Source: Thereva unica
Lineage: Eukaryota > Arthropoda > Insecta > Diptera > Therevidae
Direction: 5' to 3'
NCBI GenBank assembly: GCA_949987705.1
Contig: CATLJY010000085.1
Coordinates: 30,891 to 94,890, forward strand
Length of the DNA: 64,000 nt
Each line of letters starts with the position of its first letter. Positions within the stretch are counted from its first letter, which is position 1. Under the pieces are notes generated by a model. It made no database searches and was not told the origin of the DNA. It worked only from the letters and a program-made list of their open reading frames with translations. This document shows positions 39,901 through 55,200 of the stretch, in pieces. Position numbers and translations under genes: made by a program.

Positions 39901-42900
39901 GAAAATAAGTTAAATTCACTTAATTCATCGGAATTGAGTTTCATACATCGAATACATCGAAAATAACTTAAATTCACTTAATTCATCGAAATCAAGTTAC
40001 ATTCATCGAATTCATCGAAAATAACTTGAAATCACTTAATTCATCGAAATTAAGTTACATTCATCGAATACATCGAAAATAAGTTCAATTCATTTAATTC
40101 ATCGAAATTAAGTTACATTCATCGAATACATCGAAAATAAGTTAAATTCACTTAATTCATCGAAATTGAGTTTCATACATCGAATACATCGAAAATAACT
40201 TGAAATCACTTAATTCATCGAAATTAAGTTACATTCATCGAATACATCGAAAATAAGTTAAATTCACTTAATTCATCGAAATTGAGTTTCATACATCGAA
40301 TACATCGAAAATAACTTAAATTCACTTAATTCACCGAAATTAAGTTATATTCATCGAATACATCGAAAATAAGTTAAATTCACTTAATTCATCGAAATTG
40401 AGTTTCATACATCGAATACATCGAAAATAACTTAAATTCACTTAATTCATCGAAATCAAGTTACATTCATCGAATTCATCGAAAATAACTTGAAATCACT
40501 TAATTCATCGAAATTAAGTTACATTCATCGAATACATCGAAAATAAGTTCAATTCACTTAATTCATCGAAATTGAGTTACATTCATCGAATACATCGAAA
40601 ATAAGTTAAATTCACTTAATTCATCGAAATTAAGTTACATTCATCGAATACATCGAAAATAACTTAAATTCACTTAATTCACCGAAATTAAGTTATATTC
40701 ATCGAATACATCGAAAATAAGTTAAATTCACTTAATTCATCGAAATTGAGTTTCATACATCGAATACATCGAAAATAACTTAAATTCACTTAATTCATCG
40801 AAATCAAGTTACATTCATCGAATACATCGAAAATAACTTGAAATCACTTAATTCATCGACATTAAGTTACATTCATCGAATACATCGAAAATAAGTTAAA
40901 TTCACTTAATTCATCGAAATTGAGTTTCATACATCGAATACATCGAAAATAACTTGAAATCACTTAATTCATCGAAATTAAGTTACATTCATCGAATACA
41001 TCGAAAATAAGTTAGATTCACTTAATTCATCGAAATTGAGTTTCATGCATCGAATACATCGAAAATAACTTAAATTCACTTAATTCATCGAAATCAAGTT
41101 ACATTCATCGAATTCATCGAAAATAACTTGAAATCACTTAATTCATCGAAATTAAGTTACATTCATCGAATACTTCGAAAATAAGTTCAATTCACTTAAT
41201 TCATCGAAATTAAGTTACATTCATCGAATACATCGAAAATAAGTTAAATTCACTTAATTCATCGAAATTGAGTTTCATACATCGAATACATCGAAAATAA
41301 CTTATATTCACTTAATTCATCGAAATCAAGTTACATTCATCGAATTCATCGAAAATAACTTGAAATCACTTAATTCATCGAAATTAAGTTACATTCATCG
41401 AATACATCGAAAATAAGTTCAATTCACTTAATTCATCGAAATTGAGTTACATTCATCGAATACATCGAAAATAAGTTAAATTCACTTAATTCATCGAAAT
41501 TGAGTTTCATACATCGAATACATCGAAAATAACTTAAATTCACTTAATTCATCGAAATTAAGTTACATTCATCGAATACATCGAAAATAACTTGAAATCA
41601 CTTAATTCATCGAAATTAAGTTACATTCATCGAATACATCGAAAATAAGTTAAATTCACTTAATTCATCGAAATTGAGTTTCATACATCGAATACATCGA
41701 AAATAACTTGAAATCACTTAATTCATCGAAATTAAGTTACATTCATCGAATACATCGAAAATAAGTTAAATTCACTTAATTCATCGAAATTGAGTTTCAT
41801 ACATCGAATACATCGAAAATAACTTAAATTCACTTAATTCATCGAAATCAAGTTACATTCATCGAATACATCGAAAATAACTTGAAATCACTTAATTCAT
41901 CGAAATTAAGTTACATTCATCGAATACATCGAAAATAAGTTAAATTCACTTAATTCATCGAAATTGAGTTTCATACATCGAATACATCGAAAATAACTTG
42001 AAATCACTTAATTCATCGAAATTAAGTTACATTCATCGAATACATCGAAAATAAGTTAAATTCACTTAATTCATCGAAATTGAGTTTCATACATCGAATA
42101 CATCGAAAATAACTTAAATTCACTTAATTCATCGAAATTAAGTTACATTCATCGAATACATCGAAAATAACTTAAATTCACTTAATTCACCGAAATTAAG
42201 TTATATTCATCGAATACATCGAAAATAAGTTAAATTCACTTAATTCATCGAAATTGAGTTTCATACATCGAATACATCGAAAATAACTTAAATTCACTTA
42301 ATTCATCGAAATTAAGTTACATTCATCGAATACATCGAAAATAACTTGAAATCACTTAATTCATCGAAATTAAGTTACATTCATCGAATACATCGAAAAT
42401 AAGTTAAATTCACTTAATTCATCGAAATTGAGTTTCATACATCGAATACATCGAAAATAACTTGAAATCACTTAATTCACCGAAATTAAAATATATTCAT
42501 CGAATACATCGAAAATAAGTTAAATTCACTTAATTCATCGAAATTAAGTTACATTCATCGAATACATCGAAAATAACTTGAAATCACTTAATTCATCGAA
42601 ATTAAGTTACATTCATCGAATACATCGAAAATAACTTAAATTCACTTAATTCACCGAAATTAAGTTATATTCAAGGAATACATCGAAAATAAGTTAAATT
42701 CACTTAATTCATCGAAATTAAGTTTCATACATCGAATACATCGAAAATAACTTAAATTCTCTTAATTCATCGAAATCAAGTTACATTCATCGAATTCATC
42801 GAAAATAACTTGAAATCACTTAATTCATCGAAATTAAGTTACATTCATCGAATACATCGAAAATAAGTTCAATTCACTTAATTCATCGAAATTAAGTTAC

Positions 42901-45900
42901 ATTCATCGAATACATCGAAAATAACTTAAATTCACTTAATTCACCGAAATTAAAATATATTCATCGAATACATCGAAAATAAGTTAAATTCACTTAATTC
43001 ATCGAAATTGAGTTTCATACATCGAATACATCGAAAATAACTTAAATTCACTTAATTCATCGAAATTAAGTTACATTCATCGAATACATCGAAAATAACT
43101 TGAAATCACTTAATTCATCGAAATTAAGTTACATTCATCGAATACATCGAAAATAAGTTAAATTCACTTAATTCATCGAAATTGAGTTTCATACATCGAA
43201 TACATCGAAAATAACTTGAAATCACTTAATTCATCGAAATTAAGTTACATTCATCGAATACATCGAAAATAAGTTAAATTCACTTAATTCATCGAAATTG
43301 AGTTTCATACATCGAATACATCGAAAATAACTTAAATTCACTTAATTCATCGAAATTAAGTTACATTCATCGAATACATCGAAAATAACTTAAATTCACT
43401 TAATTCACCGAAATTAAGTTATATTCATCGAATACATCGAAAATAAGTTAAATTCACTTAATTCATCGAAATTGAGTTTCATACATCGAATACATCGAAA
43501 ATAACTTAAATTCACTTAATTCATCGAAATTAAGTTACATTCATCGAATACATCGAAAATAACTTGAAATCACTTAATTCATCGAAATTAAGTTACATTC
43601 ATCGAATACATCGAAAATAAGTTAAATTCACTTAATTCATCGAAATTGAGTTTCATACATCGAATACATCGAAAATAACTTGAAATCACTTAATTCATCG
43701 AAATTAAGTTACATTCATCGAATACATCGAAAATAAGTTAAATTCACTTAATTCATCGAAATTGAGTTTCATACATCGAATACATCGAAAATAACTTAAA
43801 TTCACTTAATTCATCGAAATCAAGTTACATTCATCGAATTCATCGAAAATAACTTGAAATCACTTAATTCATCGAAAATAAGTTACATTCATCGAATACA
43901 TCGAAAATAAGTTCAATTCATTTAATTCATCGAAATTAAGTTACATTCATCGAATACATCGAAAATAAGTTAAATTCACTTAATTCATCGAAATTGAGTT
44001 TCATACATCGAATACATCGAAAATAACTTGAAATCACTTAATTCATCGAAATTAAGTTACATTCATCGAATACATAGAAAATAAGTTAAATTCACTTAAT
44101 TCATCGAAATTGAGTTTCATACATCGAATACATCGAAAATAACTTAAATTTACTTAATTCACCGAAATTAAGTTATATTCATCGAATACATCGAAAATAA
44201 GTTAAATTCACTTAATTCATCGAAATTGAGTTTCATACATCGAATACATCGAAAATAACTTATATTCACTTAATTCATCGAAATCAAGTTACATTCATCG
44301 AATTCATCGAAAATAACTTGAAATCACTTAATTCATCGAAATTAAGTTACATTCATCGAATACATCGAAAATAAGTTCAATTCACTTAATTCATCGAAAT
44401 TGAGTTACATTCATCGAATACATCGAAAATAAGTTAAATTCACTTAACTCATCGAAATTAAGTTACATTCATCGAATACATCGAAAATAACTTAAATTCA
44501 CTTAATTCACCGAAATTAAGTTATATTCATCGAATACATCGAAAATAAGTTAAATTCACTTAATTCATCGAAATTGAGTTTCATACATCGAATACATCGA
44601 AAATAACTTAAATTCACTTAATTCATCGAAATCAAGTTACATTCATCGAATACATCGAAAATAACTTGAAATCACTTAATTCATCGAAATTAAGTTACAT
44701 TCATCGAATACATCGAAAATAAGTTAAATTCACTTAATTCATCGAAATTGAGTTTCATACATCGAATACATCGAAAATAACTTGAAATCACTTAATTCAT
44801 CGAAATTAAGTTACATTCATCGAATACATCGAAAATAAGTTAAATTCACTTAATTCATCGAAATTGAGTTTCATACATCGAATACATCGAAAATAACTTA
44901 AATTCACTTAATTCATCGAAATCAAGTTACATTCATCGAATTCATCGAAAATAACTTGAAATCACTTAATTCATCGAAATTAAGTTACATTCATCGAATA
45001 CATCGAAAATAAGTTCAATTCACTTAATTCATCGAAATTAAGTTACATTCATCGAATACATCGAAAATAAGTTAAATTCACTTAATTCATCGAAATTGAG
45101 TTTCATACATCGAATACATCGAAAATAACTTGAAATCACTTAATTCATCGAAATTAAGTTACATTCATCGAATACATCGAAAATAAGTTAAATTCACTTA
45201 ATTCATCGAAATTGAGTTTCATACATCGAATACATCGAAAATAACTTATATTCACTTAATTCATCGAAATTAAGTTACATTCATCGAATTCATCGAAAAT
45301 AACTTGAAATCACTTAATTCATCGAAATTAAGTTACATTCATCGAATACATCGAAAATAAGTTCAATTCACTTAATTCATCGAAATTGAGTTACATTCAT
45401 CGAATACATCGAAAATAAGTTAAATTCACTTAATTCATCGAAATTGAGTTTCATACATCGAATACATCGAAAATAACTTAAATTCACTTAATTCATCGAA
45501 ATTAAGTTACATTCATCGAATACATCGAAAATAACTTGAAATCACTTAATTCATCGCAATTAAGTTACATTCATCGAATACATCGAAAATAAGTTAAATT
45601 CACTTAATTCATCGAAATTGAGTTTCATACATCGAATACATCGAAAATAACTTGAAATCACTTAATTCATCGAAATTAAGTTACATTCATCGAATACATC
45701 GAAAATAAGTTCAATTCACTTAATTCATCGAAATTGAGTTTCTTACATCGAATACATCGAAAATAACTTAAATTCACTTAATTCATCGAAATCAAGTTAC
45801 ATTCATCGAATACATCGAAAATAACTTGAAATCACTTAATTCATCGAAATTAAGTTACATTCATCGAATACATCGAAAATAAGTTAAATTCACTTAATTC

Positions 45901-48900
45901 ATCGAAATTGAGTTTCATACATCGAATACATCGAAAATAACTTGAAATCACTTAATTCATCGAAATTAAGTTACATTCATCGAATACATCGAAAATAAGT
46001 TAAATTCACTTAATTCATCGAAATTGAGTTTCATACATCGAATACATCGAAAATAACTTAAATTCACTTAATTCATCGAAATTAAGTTACATTCATCGAA
46101 TACATCGAAAATAACTTAAATTCACTTAATTCACCGAAATTAAGTTATATTCATCGAATACATCGAAAATAAGTTAAATTCACTTAATTCATCGAAATTG
46201 AGTTTCATACATCGAATACATCGAAAATAACTTAAATTCACTTAATTCATCGAAATTAAGTTACATTCATCGAATACATCGAAAATAACTTGAAATCACT
46301 TAATTCATCGAAATTAAGTTACATTCATCGAATACATCGAAAATAAGTTAAATTCACTTAATTCATCGAAATTGAGTTTCATACATCGAATACATCGAAA
46401 ATAACTTGAAATCACTTAATTCATCGAAATTAAGTTACATTCATCGAATACATCGAAAATAAGTTAAATTCACTTAATTCATCGAAATTGAGTTTCATAC
46501 ATCGAATACATCGAAAATAACTTAAATTCACTTAATTCATCGAAATTAAGTTACATTCATCGAATACATCGAAAATAACTTAAATTCACTTAATTCACCG
46601 AAATTAAGTTATATTCATCGAATACATCGAAAATAAGTTAAATTCACTTAATTCATCGAAATTGAGTTTCATACATCGAATACATCGAAAATAACTTGAA
46701 ATCACTTAATTCATCGAAATTAAGTTACATTCATCGAATACATCGAAAATAAGTTCAATTCACTTAATTCATCGAAATTAAGTTACATTCATCGAATACA
46801 TCGAAAATAAGTTAAATTCACTTAATTCATCGAAATTGAGTTTCATACATCGAATACATCGAAAATAACTTGAAATCACTTAATTCATCGAAATTAAGTT
46901 ACATTCATCGAATACATCGAAAATAAGTTAAATTCACTTAATTCATCGAAATTGAGTTTCATACATCGAATACATCGAAAATAACTTGAAATCACTTAAT
47001 TCATCGAAATTAAGTTACATTCATCGAATACATCGAAAATAAGTTAAATTCTCTTAATTCATCGAAATTGAGTTTCATACATCGAATACATCGAAAATAA
47101 CTTAAATTCACTTAATTCACCGAAATTAAGTTATATTCAAGGAATACATCGAAAATAAGTTAAATTCACTTAATTCATCGAAATTAAGTTTCATACATCG
47201 AATACATCGAAAATAACTTAAATTCTCTTAATTCATCGAAATCAAGTTACATTCATCGAATTCATCGAAAATAACTTGAAATCACTTAATTCATCGAAAT
47301 TAAGTTACATTCATCGAATACATCGAAAATAAGTTCAATTCACTTAATTCATCGAAATTAAGTTACATTCATCGAATACATCGAAAATAACTTAAATTCA
47401 CTTAATTCACCGAAATTAAAATATATTCATCGAATACATCGAAAATAAGTTAAATTCACTTAATTCATCGAAATTGAGTTTCATACATCGAATACATCGA
47501 AAATAACTTGAAATCACTTAATTCATCGAAATTAAGTTACATTCATCGAATACATCAAAAATAACTTAAATTCACTTAATTCACCGAAATTAAGTTATAT
47601 TCATCGAATACATCGAAAATAAGTTAAATTCACTTAATTCATCGAAATTGAGTTTCATACATCGAATACATCGAAAATAACTTAAATTCACTTAATTCAT
47701 CGAAATTAAGTTACATTCATCGAATACATCGAAAATAACTTAAATTCTCTTAATTCATCGAAATCAAGTTACATTCATCGAATTCATCGAAAATAACTTG
47801 AAATCACTTAATTCATCGAAATTAAGTTACATTCATCGAATACATCGAAAATAAGTTCAATTCACTTAATTCATCGAAATTAAGTTACATTCATCGAATA
47901 CATCGAAAATAACTTAAATTCACTTAATTCACCGAAATTAAAATATATTCATCGAATACATCGAAAATAAGTTAAATTCACTTAATTCATCGAAATTGAG
48001 TTTCATACATCGAATACATCGAAAATAACTTAAATTCTCTTAATTCATCGAAATTAAGTTACATTCATCGAATACATCGAAAATAAGTTAAATTCACTTA
48101 ATTCATCGAAATTGAGTTTCATACATCGAATACATCGAAAATAACTTAAATTCACTTAATTCACCGAAATTAAGTTATATTCAAGGAATACATCGAAAAT
48201 AAGTTAAATTCACTTAATTCATCGAAATTAAGTTTCATACATCGAATACATCGAAAATAACTTAAATTCTCTTAATTCATCGAAATCAAGTTACATTCAT
48301 CGAATTCATCGAAAATAACTTGAAATCACTTAATTCATCGAAATTAAGTTACATTCATCGAATACATCGAAAATAAGTTCAATTCACTTAATTCATCGAA
48401 ATTAAGTTACATTCATCGAATACATCGAAAATAACTTAAATTCACTTAATTCACCGAAATTAAAATATATTCATCGAATACATCGAAAATAAGTTAAATT
48501 CACTTAATTCATCGAAATTGAGTTTCATACATCGAATACATCGAAAATAACTTAAATTCACTTAATTCATCGAAATTAAGTTACATTCATCGAATACATC
48601 GAAAATAACATGAAATCACTTAATTCATCGAAATTAAGTTACATTCATCGAATACATCGAAAATAAGTTAAATTCACTTAATTCATCGAAATTGAGTTTC
48701 ATACATCGAATACATCGAAAATAACTTGAAATCACTTAATTCATCGAAATTAAGTTACATTCATCGAATACATCGAAAATAAGTTAAATTCACTTAATTC
48801 ATCGAAATTGAGTTTCATACATCGAATACATCGAAAATAACTTAAATTCACTTAATTCATCGAAATTAAGTTACATTCATCGAATACATCGAAAATAACT

Positions 48901-49200
48901 TAAATTCACTTAATTCACCGAAATTAAGTTATATTCATCGAATACATCGAAAATAAGTTAAATTCACTTAATTCATCGAAATTGAGTTTCATACATCGAA
49001 TACATCGAAAATAACTTAAATTCACTTAATTCATCGAAATTAAGTTACATTCATCGAATACATCGAAAATAACTTGAAATCACTTAATTCATCGAAATTA
49101 AGTTACATTCATCGAATACATCGAAAATAAGTTAAATTCACTTAATTCATCGAAATTGAGTTTCATACATCGAATACATCGAAAATAACTTGAAATCACT
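39900..49200 (+). repeat. Regular satellite, higher-order block with recurrent private haplotypes
   Basis: Pure satellite in almost perfect 58-bp register. CAAGG haplotypes recur near 42671, 47136 and 48180, each followed 280 bp later by TTAAAATATATTC (about 42951, 47416, 48460); extra AAAATATATTC monomers lie near 42486 and 47938. The CATTTAATTC marker sits at 40091 and 43919 (3828 bp, 66 monomers). No genes or insertions are seen. Confidence 0.85.
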
Positions 49201-52200
49201 TAATTCATCGAAATTAAGTTACATTCATCGAATACATCGAAAATAAGTTAAATTCACTTAATTCATCGAAATTGAGTTTCATACATCGAATACATCGAAA
49301 ATAACTTAAATTCACTTAATTCATCGATATCAAGTTACATTCATCGAATTCATCGAAAATAACTTGAAATCACTTAATTCATCGAAATTAAGTTACATTC
49401 ATCGAATACATCGAAAATAAGTTCAATTCATTTAATTCATCGAAATTAAGTTACATTCATCGAATACATCGAAAATAAGTTAAATTCACTTAATTCATCG
49501 AAATTGAGTTTCATACATCGAATACATCGAAAATAACTTGAAATCACTTAATTCATCGAAATTAAGTTACATTCATCGAATACATCGAAAATAAGTTAAA
49601 TTCACTTAATTCATCGAAATTGAGTTTCATACATCGAATACATCGAAAATAACTTAAATTCACTTAATTCACCGAAATTAAGTTATATTCATCGAATACA
49701 TCGAAAATAAGTTAAATTCACTTAATTCATCGAAATTGAGTTTCATACATCGAATACATCGAAAATAACTTAAATTCACTTAATTCATCGAAATCAAGTT
49801 ACATTCATCGAATTCATCGAAAATAACTTGAAATCACTTAATTCATCGAAATTAAGTTACATTCATCGAATACATCGAAAATAAGTTCAATTAACTTAAT
49901 TCATCGAAATTGAGTTACATTCATCGAGTACATCGAAAATAAGTTAAATTCACTTAATTCATCGAAATTAAGTTACATTCATCGAATACATCGAAAATAA
50001 CTTAAATTCACTTAATTCACCGAAATTAAGTTATATTCATCGAATACATCGAAAATAAGTTAAATTCACTTAATTCATCGAAATTGAGTTTCATACATCG
50101 AATACATCGAAAATAACTTAAATTCACTTAATTCATCGAAATCAAGTTACATTCATCGAATACATCGAAAATAACTTGAAATCACTTAATTCATCGAAAT
50201 TAAGTTACATTCATCGAATACATCGAAAATAAGTTAAATTCACTTAATTCATCGAAATTGAGTTTCATACATCGAATACATCGAAAATAACTTGAAATCA
50301 CTTAATTCATCGAAATTAAGTTACATTCATCGAATACATCGAAAATAAGTTAGATTCACTTAATTCATCGAAATTGAGTTTCATACATCGAATACATCGA
50401 AAATAACTTAAATTCACTTAATTCATCGAAATCAAGTTACATTCATCGAATTCATCGAAAATAACTTGAAATCACTTAATTCATCGAAATTAAGTTACAT
50501 TCATCGAATACATCGAAAATAAGTTCAATTCACTTAATTCATCGAAATTAAGTTACATTCATCGAATACATCGAAAATAAGTTAAATTCACTTAATTCAT
50601 CGAAATTGAGTTTCATACATCGAATACATCGAAAATAACTTATATTCACTTAATTCATCGAAATCAAGTTACATTCATCGAATTCATCGAAAATAACTTG
50701 AAATCACTTAATTCATCGAAATTAAGTTACATTCATCGAATACATCGAAAATAAGTTCAATTCACTTAATTCATCGAAATTGAGTTACATTCATCGAATA
50801 CATCGAAAATAAGTTAAATTCACTTAATTCATCGAAATTGAGTTTCATACATCGAATACATCGAAAATAACTTAAATTCACTTAATTCATCGAAATTAAG
50901 TTACATTCATCGAATACATCGAAAATAACTTGAAATCACTTAATTCATCGAAATTAAGTTACATTCATCGAATACATCGAAAATAAGTTAAATTCACTTA
51001 ATTCATCGAAATTGAGTTTCATACATCGAATACATCGAAAATAACTTGAAATCACTTAATTCATCGAAATTAAGTTACATTCATCGAATACATCGAAAAT
51101 AAGTTAAATTCACTTAATTCATCGAAATTGAGTTTCATACATCGAATACATCGAAAATAACTTAAATTCACTTAATTCATCGAAATCAAGTTACATTCAT
51201 CGAATACATCGAAAATAACTTGAAATCACTTAATTCATCGAAATTAAGTTACATTCATCGAATACATCGAAAATAAGTTAAATTCACTTAATTCATCGAA
51301 ATTGAGTTTCATACATCGAATACATCGAAAATAACTTGAAATCACTTAATTCATCGAAATTAAGTTACATTCATCGAATACATCGAAAATAAGTTAAATT
51401 CACTTAATTCATCGAAATTGAGTTTCATACATCGAATACATCGAAAATAACTTAAATTCACTTAATTCATCGAAATTAAGTTACATTCATCGAATACATC
51501 GAAAATAACTTAAATTCACTTAATTCACCGAAATTAAGTTATATTCATCGAATACATCGAAAATAAGTTAAATTCACTTAATTCATCGAAATTGAGTTTC
51601 ATACATCGAATACATCGAAAATAACTTAAATTCACTTAATTCATCGAAATTAAGTTACATTCATCGAATACATCGAAAATAACTTGAAATCACTTAATTC
51701 ATCGAAATTAAGTTACATTCATCGAATACATCGAAAATAAGTTAAATTCACTTAATTCATCGAAATTGAGTTTCATACATCGAATACATCGAAAATAACT
51801 TGAAATCACTTAATTCATCGAAATTAAGTTACATTCATCGAATACATCGAAAATAAGTTAAATTCACTTAATTCATCGAAATTGAGTTTCATACATCGAA
51901 TACATCAAAAATAACTTAAATTCACTTAATTCATCGAAATCAAGTTACATTCATCGAATTCATCGAAAATAACTTGAAATCACTTAATTCATCGAAATTA
52001 AGTTACATTCATCGAATACATCGAAAATAAGTTCAATTCATTTAATTCATCGAAATTAAGTTACATTCATCGAATACATCGAAAATAAGTTAAATTCACT
52101 TAATTCATCGAAATTGAGTTTCATACATCGAATACATCGAAAATAACTTGAAATCACTTAATTCATCGAAATTAAGTTAGATTCATCGAATACATCGAAA

Positions 52201-55200
52201 ATAAGTTAAATTCACTTAATTCATCGAAATTGAGTTTCATACATCGAATACATCGAAAATAACTTAAATTTACTTAATTCACCGAAATTAAGTTATATTC
52301 ATCGAATACATCGAAAATAAGTTAAATTCACTTAATTCATCGAAATTGAGTTTCATACATCGAATACATCGAAAATAACTTAAATTCACTTAATTCATCG
52401 AAATCAAGTTACATTCATCGAATTCATCGAAAATAACTTGAAATCACTTAATTCATCGAAATTAAGTTACATTCATCGAATACATCGAAAATAAGTTCAA
52501 TTCACTTAATTCATCGAAATTGAGTTACATTCATCGAATACATCGAAAATAAGTTAAATTCACTTAATTCATCGAAATTAAGTTACATTCATCGAATACA
52601 TCGAAAATAACTTAAATTCACTTAATTCACCGAAATTAAGTTATATTCATCGAATACATCGAAAATAAGTTAAATTCACTTAATTCATCGAAATTGAGTT
52701 TCATACATCGAATACATCGAAAATAACTTGAAATCACTTAATTCATCGAAATTAAGTTACATTCATCGAATACATCGAAAATAAGTTAAATTCACTTAAT
52801 TCATCGAAATTGAGTTTCATACATCGAATACATCGAAAATAACTTAAATTCACTTAATTCATCGAAATCAAGTTACATTCATCGAATTCATCGAAAATAA
52901 CTTGAAATCACTTAATTCATCGAAATTAAGTTACATTCATCGAATACATCGAAAATAAGTTCAATTCATTTAATTCATCGAAATTAAGTTACATTCATCG
53001 AATACATCGAAAATAAGTTAAATTCACTTAATTCATCGAAATTGAGTTTCATACATCGAATACATCGAAAATAACTTGAAATCACTTAATTCATCGAAAT
53101 TAAGTTACATTCATCGAATACATCGAAAATAAGTTAAATTCACTTAATTCATCAAAATTGAGTTTCATACATCGAATACATCGAAAATAACTTAAATTTA
53201 CTTAATTCACCGAAATTAAGTTATATTCATCGAATACATCGAAAATAAGTTAAATTCACTTAATTCATCGAAATTGAGTTTCATACATCGAATACATCGA
53301 AAATAACTTAAATTCACTTAATTCATCGAAATCAAGTTACATTCATCGAATTCATCGAAAATAACTTGAAATCACTTAATTCATCGAAATTAAGTTACAT
53401 TCATCGAATACATCGAAAATAAGTTCAATTCACTTAATTCATCGAAATTGAGTTACATTCATCGAATACATCGAAAATAAGTTAAATTCACTTAATTCAT
53501 CGAAATTAAGTTACATTCATCGAATACATCGAAAATAACTTAAATTCACTTAATTCACCGAAATTAAGTTATATTCATCGAATACATCGAAAATAAGTTA
53601 AATTCACTTAATTCATCGAAATTGAGTTTCATACATCGAATACATCGAAAATAACTTAAATTCACTTAATTCATCGAAATCAAGTTACATTCATCGAATA
53701 CATCGAAAATAACTTGAAATCACTTAATTCATCGAAATTAAGTTACATTCATCGAATACATCGAAAATAAGTTAAATTCACTTAATTCATCGAAATTGAG
53801 TTTCATACATCGAATACATCGAAAATAACTTAAATTCACTTAATTCATCGAAATCAAGTTACATTCATCGAATTCATCGAAAATAACTTGAAATCACTTA
53901 ATTCATCGAAATTAAGTTACATTCATCGAATACATCGAAAATAAGTTCAATTCACTTAATTCATCGAAATTAAGTTACATTCATCGAATACATCGAAAAT
54001 AAGTTAAATTCACTTAATTCATCGAAATTGAGTTTCATACATCGAATACATCGAAAATAACTTGAAATCACTTAATTCATCGAAATTAAGTTACATTCAT
54101 CGAATACATCGAAAATAAGTTAAATTCACTTAATTCATCGAAATTGAGTTTCATACATCGAATACATCGAAAATAACTTATATTCACTTAATTCATCGAA
54201 ATCAAGTTACATTCATCGAATTCATCGAAAATAACTTGAAATCACTTAATTCATCGAAATTAAGTTACATTCATCGAATACATCGAAAATAAGTTCAATT
54301 CACTTAATTCATCGAAATTGAGTTACATTCATCGAATACATCGAAAATAAGTTAAATTCACTTAATTCATCGAAATTGAGTTTCATACATCGAATACATC
54401 GAAAATAACTTAAATTCACTTAATTCATCGAAACTAAGTTACATTCATCGAATACATCGAAAATAACTTGAAATCACTTAATTCATCGAAATTAAGTTAC
54501 ATTCATCGAATACATCGAAAATAAGTTAAATTCACTTAATTCATCGAAATTGAGTTTCATACATCGAATACATCGAAAATAACTTGAAATCACTTAATTC
54601 ATCGAAATTAAGTTACATTCATCGAATACATCGAAAATAAGTTAAATTCACTTAATTCATCGAAATTGAGTTTCTTACATCGAATACATCGAAAATAACT
54701 TAAATTCACTTAATTCATCGAAATCAAGTTACATTCATCGAATACATCGAAAATAACTTGAAATCACTTAATTCATCGAAATTAAGTTACATTCATCGAA
54801 TACATCGAAAATAAGTTAAATTCACTTAATTCATCGAAATTGAGTTTCATACATCGAATACATCGAAAATAACTTGAAATCACTTAATTCATCGAAATTA
54901 AGTTACATTCATCGAATACATCGAAAATAAGTTAAATTCACTTAATTCATCGAAATTGAGTTTCATACATCGAATACATCGAAAATAACTTAAATTCACT
55001 TAATTCATCGAAATTAAGTTACATTCATCGAATACATCGAAAATAACTTAAATTCACTTAATTCACCGAAATTAAGTTATATTCATCGAATACATCGAAA
55101 ATAAGTTAAATTCACTTAATTCATCGAAATTGAGTTTCATACATCGAATACATCGAAAATAACTTGAAATCACTTAATTCATCGAAATTAAGTTACATTC

